A DNA stretch of 43,294 nucleotides from JBBTDV01 sp038042605. GTDB taxonomy: Bacteria; Bdellovibrionota; UBA1018. Under the pieces are notes generated by a model, which had not been told where the DNA came from, did not search any database, and saw only the letters and a list, made by a program, of their open reading frames with translations. The position numbers and the translations under genes were made by a program. The stretch spans positions 1 through 43,294 of the forward strand of contig CAYHPW010000021.1 in NCBI GenBank assembly GCA_964358645.1. The letters are read 5' to 3'. Below are positions 7,746 to 16,978 of the stretch, piece after piece (the stretch's first letter is position 1; every line of letters starts with the position of its first letter).

Positions 7746-9357
7746 ACTAAAAAAGTGGGAAAAAGGGCTGATAGCCTTTTCATTCCTGCTTTCAATCACC
7801 GCATCGATAGCTTATGTGCTTGACCTCCAGTTGCGAAAATACATCGTCAATCTCGCTGAAGAAGGAATCCTGACCCCCATAGGGCATGTGACATCGCTTA
7901 CAGGCAAGGCAAGACGCGAAGTGATCGGCGAAAACGAATTCAAGGACCTAAAAAATTCAGGGGTGCTTTACAACTATGACACCATTGTGACCGGATCCGC
8001 ATCAAGCGCTATATTGACGCTTGATGATGGCGGCTCGATTGAAATGGGACCGGCATCAATGGTCAGATTGGCGTTTGAGTCAGAGCTTTCACTCGGAGGC
8101 ATAAGCAGGCGGGCTAGTATAAACGTCGTCACAGGCCATGTCACTGGACGCGCGAAGAAGAAAGAAATAATTCTTCGTTCAGGTAATAAAACAGTGGCAC
8201 TGACACAGAACTCAACTGAAACATTCCGCGCGGAACCACCGCCAAAGCCCGTACCAAGGGCTGCGGAACCTTTACCGATATACACGCCTTCACCGGCACC
8301 AATACCCATACCCTCACCCGTACCTTCACCGACACCTTCACCAAGTCCATCACCAAGCCCTTCTCCTTCTCCAAGCCCCACACCCTCACCCACACCAATG
8401 ATCAAGCCAATAAAGAAATTGGTGATGAACTTCCCCAAAAACGGCACAAAATTAAAAATACCAAAAGGGAGCCAAGTCGCTGAACTACCGATCCAGTTCA
8501 GCTGGAATATAGAACCAAGAAACAGAGCCTTGTTGCTTGAAATAGCCAAGCCCAATGGGCTGAAACCCGTACTAAGCAAGGTAGTGGAACCACGCGCCGG
8601 CAAAGCCACAGCAGAATGGATAGCCACTGAACCCGGTGAGTATGAATGGCGATTGCTCGAATCGGATGGTTCTCAAATCAACACAAAAGCCACAAAAGCA
8701 TTGGCCGGTGTCGTAACCAAGGGCAGGTTTTCTGTGGCGGCCGACTTCGAAGGCATAAGGACTCTCAACCCGCTCGTAAGCGGAGAGGAAACCGCATCAA
8801 ACGTGCTGCAGGAAAAGCGGTTAACGACATTTGATATAACGTTGCGATGGGCCCCCTTCCGAGGCGCGGAGAAATACCGCGTTTGGATCGCCGACTCACC
8901 GAACTCATTAAAACCCATCATTGAAAAAACCGTGAGTGAAACAAAATACCTACTCAACAAAGGGAAGGTCTATAGCGGCCGGATCTTTTACCGCGTAAGT
9001 GCCGCCCTGGATAACGGATTCACGGCAGTCTCTGACACAAACCCGTTTGTATTTAACTTCCTGCCGCCGGTGCTCGCGAACCCAGAAAATCATGCGATAC
9101 TTCACCAGAAAGCGCAGGCAACAAACAAAAACAGGATACTCTTCACCTGGCAATCCACTAACTTCACCGACAATTACGAAATAGAAATAGCAAGTGACGC
9201 TGAATTCAAGAATAAATACTTCAACAAAGTTACGGCAGAGAATTTCCTTATCTTCACCAATGCGTCCGCCGGCAAGAGCTGGTGGCGCGTGCGCAGCCTT
9301 GCGGGGAACTTAAAGAGCTCCTTCTGCAAACCATTTGACTTCATGGTGGAACAATAG
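7732..9357 (+). CDS. Membrane-anchored FecR-like protein with Pro-Ser linker and Ig-like modules
   Basis: One N-terminal transmembrane helix (residues 12-31) anchors a periplasmic protein. Residues about 48-160 resemble a FecR domain (YDTIVTGSASSAILTLDDGG, then VNVVTGHV-type strand). A Pro-Ser/Thr linker occupies about 183-222. After it come two or three beta-sandwich modules with repeated patterns such as FSWNIEP, LRWAPFRGAEKYRVWI and FTWQSTNFTDNYEIEI, typical of fibronectin/Ig-like folds. It overlaps the SpoIIE phosphatase gene by 14 bases and is probably made with it, so it may be the input or envelope partner of that sensor. No TonB-type receptor gene is nearby, which argues against a classical FecR iron role. 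Confidence 0.8.
   Translation: MPNLELKKWEKGLIAFSFLLSITASIAYVLDLQLRKYIVNLAEEGILTPIGHVTSLTGKARREVIGENEFKDLKNSGVLYNYDTIVTGSASSAILTLDDGGSIEMGPASMVRLAFESELSLGGISRRASINVVTGHVTGRAKKKEIILRSGNKTVALTQNSTETFRAEPPPKPVPRAAEPLPIYTPSPAPIPIPSPVPSPTPSPSPSPSPSPSPSPTPSPTPMIKPIKKLVMNFPKNGTKLKIPKGSQVAELPIQFSWNIEPRNRALLLEIAKPNGLKPVLSKVVEPRAGKATAEWIATEPGEYEWRLLESDGSQINTKATKALAGVVTKGRFSVAADFEGIRTLNPLVSGEETASNVLQEKRLTTFDITLRWAPFRGAEKYRVWIADSPNSLKPIIEKTVSETKYLLNKGKVYSGRIFYRVSAALDNGFTAVSDTNPFVFNFLPPVLANPENHAILHQKAQATNKNRILFTWQSTNFTDNYEIEIASDAEFKNKYFNKVTAENFLIFTNASAGKSWWRVRSLAGNLKSSFCKPFDFMVEQ
8290..8398 (+). repeat. Pro-Ser/Thr coding microrepeat
   Basis: About 110 bases made of six-base units encoding Pro-Ser or Pro-Thr form the flexible linker of the FecR-like protein. 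The minus-strand shadow is a Gly-Glu repeat ORF with no support. Such low-complexity tracts vary in length between strains. Confidence 0.8.
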
Positions 9358-9366
9358 TGCAGCCAG

Positions 9367-9397
9367 AGCCTTAAACCGGTTAAATAACACTAAGGCT
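9367..9397. other. Stem-loop between convergent genes
   Basis: AGCCTTA (9367-9373) pairs with TAAGGCT (9391-9397), and AACCGGTT is a small palindrome within. It lies after the FecR-like stop and covers the stop of the convergent YdcF-like gene. There is no T run, so intrinsic termination is doubtful. Confidence 0.3.
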
Positions 9398-10076
9398 TCC
9401 AGAAATTCTTGTAATAAACCCACTTAAGATACTCAACCAGCGTTACCCGAATGCCGTGAGGGCTCGAAACCCATTCGCCTGGTTCGAACGGTTCCTGGTA
9501 GATTGAGAATGTCTCGATCTTGATTTCCTTCCCTGATTTAGCGAACACCTGTTCCAAAATATATCTTGAACGCTTCATATGATAAGCGGATGTGACAAGA
9601 AGAATCCTCTCCCATTTATGATCTTCGGCATATTTCAGGAGCCAGCGCGCGTTGTCCTCAGTATTAAAACTGGCGTTCTCGATCAATACGTCCTGCGGCT
9701 TAATTACTTCACGCACCCCTTTGCGCAGCTGCTTTAAAAACACGCTCCAGTTGGCCTTTTGGCCCATGCCGGATAAAAAAAGCATCGGCGGCCTGATAGG
9801 AACTGGGTTATAATCTGTGCTAAAACCCGGCTCGATCATCCTCCCAAGTTCCCAATACCTGTACCAGATATCCCCAGCCCCGGCAATCCGCCCTCTTCCA
9901 CCAGCGAGACAAACTATGGCCTCCACCGAAGGGAGCCAGGCACCATCAACACTGTCCTGATATTCATAAATTTCTCCTGCCAAAAAATAAGTGGCGACAG
10001 CTAAAATTCCTATAAACATTAACGCTGCTAAAGCAGTTACAATCAAACCGTGCAGTAGGCGCTTTTTAATAGGCAT
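9390..10076 (-). CDS. YdcF/ElyC-family (DUF218) membrane protein
   Basis: A 228-residue protein with one N-terminal transmembrane helix (about 9-32) and a DUF218 domain outside the membrane. Family blocks are seen: VCLAGGRGRI, a SGMG loop, NTEDNARWLLKYAE and LLVTSAYHMKRSRYIL. DUF218 members such as SanA and ElyC are tied to envelope integrity and peptidoglycan precursor handling, but the reaction is not established. The gene diverges from rpmB with 51 bases between. Its first residues are basic, which fits an N-in orientation. The start ATG is directly preceded by an A-rich AAAGG. Confidence 0.88.
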   Translation of the reverse strand: MPIKKRLLHGLIVTALAALMFIGILAVATYFLAGEIYEYQDSVDGAWLPSVEAIVCLAGGRGRIAGAGDIWYRYWELGRMIEPGFSTDYNPVPIRPPMLFLSGMGQKANWSVFLKQLRKGVREVIKPQDVLIENASFNTEDNARWLLKYAEDHKWERILLVTSAYHMKRSRYILEQVFAKSGKEIKIETFSIYQEPFEPGEWVSSPHGIRVTLVEYLKWVYYKNFWKP

Positions 10077-10127
10077 ACCTTTTTATAACTTGCAAAAAAC
10101 AAAATAGTCCACTAGGGTGTTTCACTT

Positions 10128-10355
10128 ATGTCGCGTTTATGTGAATTTTGTAAAAAACGTCCTGTAACAGGGCATAAGGTTTCTCATTCCAACATAAAGA
10201 CCAAGACCAGGTGGCTGCCCAATCTCAAGCGAATGAAAGCCGTCATCAACGGCACTACACAAACAATACGGGTATGCACGCGCTGTATCCGCTCAGGTTT
10301 GGTAACAAAGCCGGTAAAACGCACCTACAAATCACCAGAAGCACTTACTAAGTAA
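10128..10355 (+). CDS. rpmB: 50S ribosomal protein bL28, zinc-binding form
   Basis: A 75-residue basic protein with the L28 signature GHKVSHSNIKTKTRW and LKRMKAVINGTTQTIRVCTRC. Two CxxC pairs (CEFC at the N-terminus and CTRC later) make it the zinc-binding C+ paralog type; many bacteria have a C- form for zinc starvation. An AGGGTG Shine-Dalgarno lies about eight bases before ATG. It stands alone, without the rpmG partner seen in many genomes. Its last 31 bases overlap the 3' end of the convergent lipoprotein gene. Confidence 0.96.
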   Translation: MSRLCEFCKKRPVTGHKVSHSNIKTKTRWLPNLKRMKAVINGTTQTIRVCTRCIRSGLVTKPVKRTYKSPEALTK

Positions 10356-11734
10356 TTGAACTTCAATTTGACGGCACCGCTCAGGCGGTTGCTTATATAA
10401 TTGCAAGTAAACTGGTTGTTTACGTTGGCGAAACGAAAATTATCACATCTTAATGTAAGATCAAAAACAGCACCTGATTGAGCCTGCTGAGCGCGTCCAT
10501 TAAGAGTCAACAACCTCTGATCCCATAACGCGCGGTCAAAAAGCACAGTTACAGGGGATGAATCAAAAAAACTCAGCGAAACCTGGAGCTGTTTTTCTAT
10601 GTTCGGAAAAAACAAATCCAGCAAATCCTCCCTACGGTCCCTTGCAGGATAAAGCGCTATCAGGCGCACAGGCACGTTTTTGCCGTCAATCAGCACAGCC
10701 TCACCTTTGAATTGAATCTGTAGCGGTTCCGTATGACCCGGCGGCCCCAAGGGTGGCGAAACTGCATCACTCCCGCCGCTAGACTCACTTAACTTGGATA
10801 CGCCGACCAGGCCATGTGACGTCGAATAATGATCGCAACGCAAATTCCAGGCTTCCTCCTTACACTCAAGTGAAAGAAGCATTTTGGCAGCCGCCCCTCC
10901 TTGCACATCAGAGCGACTTATCTCGCTTTGACCTACAATGGTGCCCGTCCTCTTATCCCATTGGGCCTGCTGGTAAAGTATGCGGAACCCGTCGCCATAA
11001 TTCATGGTGACCTTGACTTCTTTAACCGGCGTAAAATAGCGTAAGAAATCCTCCTGAACGGAAACCCTCTGTTCCAGGATGACAAAATCCAGCGCTCGCA
11101 CCGTACCGTTATTAAAAACGGTATTACCTTTTAACGTCTTAAGTATCATTGAATTATTGGCATCATTGGAGTCATCATTGGCATCATCCCTGCCCGAGTT
11201 GTTTTTAGCCATACGCGCGGACAACATTGACTCAATATCTGCGGGGATAACCCCGTCCCTCTCGAGACGAAAATATCCACCGAAATCACCATAGCCAAGC
11301 GCCTCGATCATACCGTCAAAAATGCCATCCTTGATATGGCCACTCAGAGCGATTTCCTCACTCCTGCCGTCAGCACGTTTTACCTGGATATTAGCTTTAT
11401 ACCGGCAGGACTGTGGATCATACGAACTATCTTGCACGACGATGGACATCCTGCGGCTTCCTTGGAAATCCAACTTGCCAGTGAGAACAGGCGCTTCCTC
11501 TGCTTTCGTGCCGCCGTTTGCTACCATTTTTGTTTGTGGGGCCAACGTGACTTTCAAGACGCCCAAAGCTGATTTATCCACATTCGAATAAACCACGCCG
11601 TTGTACTGTCCGGCGGCGACTTCGAGTTTGCCAAGATCACGGCCTAACTTCTCCCTACGCCAGTCTTCCAAACTTACGTCCGTTCCACACGCCAGAAAGG
11701 CAAGAACACATGTCAGCCAACTTTTGTTAATCAT
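10325..11734 (-). CDS. Putative lipoprotein, last gene of the RND operon
   Basis: The 469-residue protein starts with a short signal sequence and a lipobox-like FLAC (Cys16), so it is probably lipidated. The body is rich in beta strands with two or three similar modules (KVTMNYGDGFRILYQQAQWD and SLSFFDSSPVTVLFDRALWD share the pattern hydrophobic strand, then aLWD). This suggests an internal duplication. Residues about 180-195 form an Asp/Asn-rich stretch. It overlaps the upstream outer-membrane gene by eight bases and is the fourth gene behind the RND pump. I know no family for it; a periplasmic accessory of the pump is a guess from position only. Confidence 0.78.
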   Translation of the reverse strand: MINKSWLTCVLAFLACGTDVSLEDWRREKLGRDLGKLEVAAGQYNGVVYSNVDKSALGVLKVTLAPQTKMVANGGTKAEEAPVLTGKLDFQGSRRMSIVVQDSSYDPQSCRYKANIQVKRADGRSEEIALSGHIKDGIFDGMIEALGYGDFGGYFRLERDGVIPADIESMLSARMAKNNSGRDDANDDSNDANNSMILKTLKGNTVFNNGTVRALDFVILEQRVSVQEDFLRYFTPVKEVKVTMNYGDGFRILYQQAQWDKRTGTIVGQSEISRSDVQGGAAAKMLLSLECKEEAWNLRCDHYSTSHGLVGVSKLSESSGGSDAVSPPLGPPGHTEPLQIQFKGEAVLIDGKNVPVRLIALYPARDRREDLLDLFFPNIEKQLQVSLSFFDSSPVTVLFDRALWDQRLLTLNGRAQQAQSGAVFDLTLRCDNFRFANVNNQFTCNYISNRLSGAVKLKFNYLVSASGDL

Positions 11735-12422
11735 ACATGGGTATCCCTATGCCACCTTGAATTCCGGTACCACCAAAATCCCCGGAATTAACCGAGCCTA
11801 ATGTCACAACCAATCCTAACTTAAGCGATGCGCCTCCGGGGCTGATCTTAAAACGGCTTCCAAGGATCATTTCAACAGGAAGTCCTGGATGAACTCCCCC
11901 TTCGTCAAAAGCAGAACGCGTAAGCGTTCCAAGCGTCGGCAGAAAAGAGATGCCCATGTAGGGTTCCACTCTTTCCCACCGCGTGAGCGACACTTCACCA
12001 CCGACACGCGCCGAAACAAAATATACCAACTGCTTCTGCGTAAACCCACCGCCATAACTGCTCCACTCCCTCACGCGCCGTAGCGATGAAAAGGAGATCC
12101 CTGATTTCCACGCTATTTCCACATTCCGGCTACTAAGCTTTGATACACCTCTACGGTAATCAAAAGAAATCTGCGGCGTGAGCCTTCGCGCAAATGCCGG
12201 ATTATCGCTGGAAAAACCAGTGGGCCTGAAATCAGCAGGAGACCAGCTTGAAGCATAAAATTCGGCATCCCCGCGCTCACTTTGGTTTTTGGATAAAAAT
12301 TCAGATGTCCTAAGACTTTCAGGAACCTTCACAACAAACTGGTCGGCGAACGATGCCAAAGGCAACAAAACCGCGCATGCGGCAACCATCAACCGTCTTG
12401 GCATCTGTTTTGGCATCTTCAT
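11727..12422 (-). CDS. Secreted outer-membrane-like protein of the RND operon
   Basis: A 231-residue protein with a signal peptide (MKMPKQMPRRLMVAACAVLL, cleavage near SFADQ). The remainder has alternating amphipathic strands rich in Gly, Ser and aromatic residues (for example KQLVYFVSARVGGEVSLTRW and ASLKLGLVVTLGS), which fits a small beta-barrel. The final residue is not the usual Phe. The ATG overlaps the TolC stop as ATGA, and the 3' end overlaps the lipoprotein gene, so all four genes of this set are tightly coupled. No named family recognised. Confidence 0.75.
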   Translation of the reverse strand: MKMPKQMPRRLMVAACAVLLPLASFADQFVVKVPESLRTSEFLSKNQSERGDAEFYASSWSPADFRPTGFSSDNPAFARRLTPQISFDYRRGVSKLSSRNVEIAWKSGISFSSLRRVREWSSYGGGFTQKQLVYFVSARVGGEVSLTRWERVEPYMGISFLPTLGTLTRSAFDEGGVHPGLPVEMILGSRFKISPGGASLKLGLVVTLGSVNSGDFGGTGIQGGIGIPMYD

Positions 12423-13732
12423 GCTGTTTTATCCTCCAAAATTCCAACAAGCTCATCCATTGGAATACCAGAGGCCACGAAGTAATCCACCAGCGAATTT
12501 ATGTATTTCAACCACGCCTGATCGACTGCCGTCTGGGCCTCTATATATGTTTGCTGGACCGAAAGAAATTGTACGTAATCAATTGTTCCTAAACGGAAAT
12601 TCTTTTTCGCTTCGCTTAACGAAGCTGCGGAAAGCTTCATCGCCGCAAGCATGGCTTTAACGAGTTCCTCTGACTGTTCGAGGCTCTTAAGGCTACGAAC
12701 CTGTTCCATGGCAAGCTTGTTGTTTAATATCTGTTCCTCCAGCTCAAGCTGAACCATCCTTTTGGCGAAGACCTGACGCTCATGCACTGACGACAGACCG
12801 CTGAAAATAGGAATACTTAACTGTAGACCCAAAGACCACGAAGTCGCACCACCATCGAGCAGATCTGATTTAACATATGCTCCACGTCCAAACTGCGCTA
12901 GCAAGTCGGCTCGTGGAAGGTGTTTTCCTAAAACAAAGGAACGCTCTGCTGTCAATTTACCTTGCTGCGCATGAACCTTTTCCAACTCAATTAGTTTTCG
13001 CTCATTATTTATCGTTTTTACTATTTCTTCAAAAAAAGGCTTCTCAAGCTTTCCGCTAATATGGATCTCGGAAGCATTTTTACCACCCATTAAAAAACTA
13101 AGCTCAGCGGCAATGATCTTTAGCTCGGAGCGAAGCTCATCGATCTTCGGCAATAAAAGCGCGAGCTGCGTCTTAGCCTGGAGCACGTCTAACAGCTGGC
13201 TTTTCCCTATACTGTGCCGTTTTTGCACGCTGGCGACGGCGTCACGCATGGCGACTTCAATCCTCAAAAGAGCATCGAGCCTTCTGTGCCTGTGGACCAG
13301 GGAATAAAACGCGCGCACCACCTTGGCCGTCAAATCACGCGAAGCTATGGCAAGATCAAACTCCCGCGCGCTGCGATCCCACCCAGGCATGGCGGTATTT
13401 GACAAGATACCTGGCGCGAAAAGCACTTGTTTGCCTTCAATAGAAAATGAATATTTATTAAATGGCTCACCTCCGAAGCGCGCACTTTCGGAAGCCACAG
13501 CATCCTTCGCTTGGCTAGCCAGAAACACGCCCGATACTCCGGTAAAAAGCTGGGAGCGCGCAAGAGATGTGGACGCTTCGGCTTCCCGCACCGCTTCACT
13601 GGTCTTGGCTATTTCAGGATTTTCTTTTAATGCCGCAGAAACCACGTCTTTTACGGTCAAAACAACCACACTTGCATCCGCTCGTTCAAAAATCGTTAGG
13701 ATCGCGATCAATGAAAGCATGCTGGCTATCAT
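12419..13732 (-). CDS. TolC-family outer membrane efflux protein
   Basis: The 437-residue product has a signal peptide (to about residue 21, RADAS) and the two-fold repeated, long-helix layout of TolC/OprM channels. Family features include LTVKDVVSAALKENPEI at the mature N-terminus, WSLGLQLSIPIFSGL in the middle and KNFRLGTIDYVQFLSVQQTY near the end, the usual NxGxxxxxxLL-type repeat. It should form the trimeric exit duct for the RND pump encoded directly upstream; the two genes overlap as ATGA. Confidence 0.93.
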   Translation of the reverse strand: MIASMLSLIAILTIFERADASVVVLTVKDVVSAALKENPEIAKTSEAVREAEASTSLARSQLFTGVSGVFLASQAKDAVASESARFGGEPFNKYSFSIEGKQVLFAPGILSNTAMPGWDRSAREFDLAIASRDLTAKVVRAFYSLVHRHRRLDALLRIEVAMRDAVASVQKRHSIGKSQLLDVLQAKTQLALLLPKIDELRSELKIIAAELSFLMGGKNASEIHISGKLEKPFFEEIVKTINNERKLIELEKVHAQQGKLTAERSFVLGKHLPRADLLAQFGRGAYVKSDLLDGGATSWSLGLQLSIPIFSGLSSVHERQVFAKRMVQLELEEQILNNKLAMEQVRSLKSLEQSEELVKAMLAAMKLSAASLSEAKKNFRLGTIDYVQFLSVQQTYIEAQTAVDQAWLKYINSLVDYFVASGIPMDELVGILEDKTA

Positions 13733-16700
13733 GTGACATTATCCTTATCCGCCCTTTTTCGCTCTATGTGTGACAAAAGGCTATAAGCACATGGGACGAT
13801 AAACAGCGTAAGCACGGTGGAAACCACCACTCCTCCTATCACGGTGACAGCCATGGGTATTCTTGTCTCTGCACCAGGCCCTATAGCAAGCGCAGGAGGA
13901 ACGGCCGCCGCGACGGTAGCAACAGATGTCATCAGTATGGGGCGCAAGCGAACTGGACATGCTTCAAGCAAAGCCTCCCTAACACCCTTGCCGCGTTCGC
14001 GGAGCTGGTTTGTAAACTCCACAAGCAAGATGGAGTTCTTTTTAACTATGCCCATAAGCAAAATTAATCCGATGAAGCTGTATACGTTCAAAGACTTGCC
14101 CGTGAGCCAAAGCCCGAGCAGCGCGCCGGATACGCTAAAAGGTAGCGCCAGCAGGACCGTAACCGGATGAATAAAACTATTGAATTGCGAAGCAAGCACC
14201 ATGTATGCAACCACGATTCCTAACAACAGCGCGAACATAAGCTGCCTCGAAGATTCCTGAAACGACTGCGCGTTACCGATCGTAATCAGATGATAATCGG
14301 GAGGCAGGATTTCCGATGCTATCTTCTTGGCAGCTTCAAGCGCGTCGGCCTGCGACTTACCGCTTTTCAAATTTGCATGAATCGCTATTGATCTCTCGCG
14401 GTCGAACCGCGACACCTGCTGCAGGGTCGACGTTTCCTCGATCCTTACCACATCAGAAAGGCGGATCAGCTCGCTTCGATTGTTTCTTACAAAAAGATTA
14501 TTAATCTGTTCCGCGCTTCCACGCTGGTCTGGTTCCAGCCGCACACGCACGTTGTAACGGTGCCCACCGGATGAGTACTTGCCGCTAAGAACTCCACCTA
14601 TCATCGAACTTATCGCCTCTGAAATCGAGCGTATGGAAACTCCACGGATCATTGCTTTTTCACGGTCAGGGACAATATGTATCTCAGGCTTCCCGACGTG
14701 ATAATCGGAATCCAAGTCCGTAACAAGTCCCGTCTCCTCAAGTTTATGCATCAGCAGTGTTGAATACTCACCAAGACGTTCCCAGTCAGGCCCTCGCAAA
14801 GATAGTTCCACCGGAAAACCGCGCGATGCTGAAAAAGCGCGCATCGAAAGATCCTGCATGATCACTTTGGCGTCTTTAATATTTTTAAGCTCTTGGCGGA
14901 AAACTTCCATTATCTCCTGCTGGCGCAGCTCGCGTTTCTTTGATGGATCAATCCCGCGCTGACCGCGATCTTTCAAGGTGACCAGGATCATGCCTGAATT
15001 GACTTCACCACCGCCCATCCCTCCAACGGCAGAGAAGTAGCGCTTTACTTCATTGCGGGAAGCCAGAAATTTCTCGACTTCTGCGAACTTTACATCGCTA
15101 TAAGCCAATGAGGAATCGATCGGCATCTGGAGCCTGATAAGGAAAAATCCCTGGTCCTGCACCGGTACAAATTCTTTATTCAACGTCTTTGTAATAAACA
15201 AAGAAACACAAAATACTAAAACCGAAGCCATTAAAATTTTCCACCGGTTGGAAAGCGTAAACACCAGGCATTTCTGGTACACTCCTGCCATTTTCTTAAA
15301 TACTGAATCCGTAAGCTTCCCCAAACCTCTCCTGGCACCGCTTTCAAGCAGCTGTGAACATCGCATTGGGGTCAGCGTTAGCGCCTCAAGGAGGGAAAAC
15401 AATACAGTGGCAGTCATCGTTACACCGAACTGGAAGAAGAATTTCCCGATTACTCCGCTCATGAAGGCGACTGGAAGGAAAATAGCAACTATCGCCACTG
15501 TGGCCGCTACAGCGGCAAACATAATTTCCTTCGACCCATCGAGCGCCGCGATGAACCTGGGTTTCCCGCTCTCCTTGTGTCGTATGATATTTTCAAGAAC
15601 CATTATGGCATCGTCAACCACAATACCGACAGCAAGACTCAATCCTAAAAGAGTGAATGTATTGAGAGTGAACCCAGCGAAATAAAGTATTATAAAAGCA
15701 CCCATTATCGACGTTGGTATCGCCAATAGTACGTTTAACGTAGAAGTCCATGAGCCAAGAAACAACCAACAAACAAGCCCAGTAAGCAAGGCTGACAAAA
15801 AAAGCGTAAAACTAAGCTCAGACACGGAGTCTTCTATGAACTTGGTGGTGTCGAAGTTCACATCAAGGCCCATGCCCTGTGGTAGCTGATTTTGCAGTTC
15901 CGCAATCTTCTTTTTAATCGCCTTGGCTACTTCAACTGCATTTGAACCACGTTGTTTACGGATCCCAAGACCAACAGCAGGCTTGCTGTTGAACCTGGAA
16001 ATCCTCCTTACATCCGCAAGCCCTTCCTCCACCCTTGCTACCTGCTTTAAATAAACAGGCACGTAGTTCGGCCTGCCACCGCGCTCATTCACAGCGATCC
16101 GGCTGAAATCATCGATGGAGCGGGCCTCTCCCATGGTTCTGACATTATATTCAAGCCTGGGGGTTGTTATCTCGCCCGCTGGCAGCTCTGAGTGCTCGTT
16201 TCTTAGGCTCTGCAGTATATCTCCCATTGTCAGCTCATAACGTGCGAGCTTGTCCCTTGACACCCACACTCTTAAGTTGGGTTCCACATAACCACCGAGA
16301 AACACTTCACCTACACCAGATACCGTCGTGAACTTATCTTTTATCTTGTCACGAACATGCTTCATGAGCTCAATCTGGCTATGCCCATCCCAACTGACCG
16401 TAAGCCAAAGTATCGGCTGGTCCTCTGGATTGGTTTTTGTAACAATAGGCGGATCCATCTCTCTGGGCAGGTCACGTTGCGCCTGCGCTAATTTGCTTTG
16501 CACATCCTGAAGGGCGGCGTCAATATTGCGACCGAGATCAAATTCCACGCTAACCATGGCAGTGCCGTGCCTGGCGTGAGACGAAACGCCGCGGACCCCT
16601 TGGATCGTCATCACGGCATCCTCAACCACATCGACAATATCGGTTTCGATTATCTCTGGAGCGGCACCATCATAAGTTAGTGAAATAGATATGACCGGAA

Positions 16701-16824
16701 AATCAACGTCCGGCAAAACGCTCACACCCATCATGCGGAAAGAGATCCAGCCAAAGAGGATCAATCCAATCATCAGCATCCAGGCAAATACAGGTCGTTT
16801 AATTGAGATCTCTGGAAGGTTCAT
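13729..16824 (-). CDS. RND-family (HAE-1/AcrB-like) efflux pump
   Basis: A 1031-residue inner-membrane proton-driven exporter with the standard duplicated layout: TM1 at 12-30, a large periplasmic loop, TM2-6 at about 335-480, TM7 near 530, a second large loop, and TM8-12 at about 855-1020. The proton-relay Asp pair D404-D405 lies in GIVVDDAIMVLENI, and MGIVKKNSILLVEF supplies the conserved Lys of TM10. The N-terminus NLPEISIKRPVFAWML is typical. No membrane fusion protein gene is next to it, unusual for this class. It starts the four-gene operon and diverges from a second TolC-like gene 154 bases away. Confidence 0.95.
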   Translation of the reverse strand: MNLPEISIKRPVFAWMLMIGLILFGWISFRMMGVSVLPDVDFPVISISLTYDGAAPEIIETDIVDVVEDAVMTIQGVRGVSSHARHGTAMVSVEFDLGRNIDAALQDVQSKLAQAQRDLPREMDPPIVTKTNPEDQPILWLTVSWDGHSQIELMKHVRDKIKDKFTTVSGVGEVFLGGYVEPNLRVWVSRDKLARYELTMGDILQSLRNEHSELPAGEITTPRLEYNVRTMGEARSIDDFSRIAVNERGGRPNYVPVYLKQVARVEEGLADVRRISRFNSKPAVGLGIRKQRGSNAVEVAKAIKKKIAELQNQLPQGMGLDVNFDTTKFIEDSVSELSFTLFLSALLTGLVCWLFLGSWTSTLNVLLAIPTSIMGAFIILYFAGFTLNTFTLLGLSLAVGIVVDDAIMVLENIIRHKESGKPRFIAALDGSKEIMFAAVAATVAIVAIFLPVAFMSGVIGKFFFQFGVTMTATVLFSLLEALTLTPMRCSQLLESGARRGLGKLTDSVFKKMAGVYQKCLVFTLSNRWKILMASVLVFCVSLFITKTLNKEFVPVQDQGFFLIRLQMPIDSSLAYSDVKFAEVEKFLASRNEVKRYFSAVGGMGGGEVNSGMILVTLKDRGQRGIDPSKKRELRQQEIMEVFRQELKNIKDAKVIMQDLSMRAFSASRGFPVELSLRGPDWERLGEYSTLLMHKLEETGLVTDLDSDYHVGKPEIHIVPDREKAMIRGVSIRSISEAISSMIGGVLSGKYSSGGHRYNVRVRLEPDQRGSAEQINNLFVRNNRSELIRLSDVVRIEETSTLQQVSRFDRERSIAIHANLKSGKSQADALEAAKKIASEILPPDYHLITIGNAQSFQESSRQLMFALLLGIVVAYMVLASQFNSFIHPVTVLLALPFSVSGALLGLWLTGKSLNVYSFIGLILLMGIVKKNSILLVEFTNQLRERGKGVREALLEACPVRLRPILMTSVATVAAAVPPALAIGPGAETRIPMAVTVIGGVVVSTVLTLFIVPCAYSLLSHIERKRADKDNVT

Positions 16825-16978
16825 TCAAAATACCGCTGTTTCGCAACGAAAAATTATAGGAATACCTCACAGTTGGCAATCGTTATCCTGCCTGAGCCGA
16901 TACTTTGCAATTAGGTCTTAACAACCCCATTTCTTCCTGGTTGACGATCAAGAGCCCCTTGGTTATCCCAAGCACTGG

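Noticed and set aside
8290..8398. Tandem repeat as a possible CRISPR or phase-variable tract
   Set aside because: It is a coding six-base repeat with no spacers; no CRISPR array or cas gene is seen in the window.
7974..8627. Minus-strand Gly-Glu-rich frame of 217 codons
   Set aside because: It is the shadow of the Pro-Ser repeat of the FecR-like gene and has no support of its own.
16941..16969. Promoter TTGACG with TATCCC before the TolC-like gene
   Set aside because: Spacing is 17, but the -10 matches only in its first three bases; not listed as a feature.
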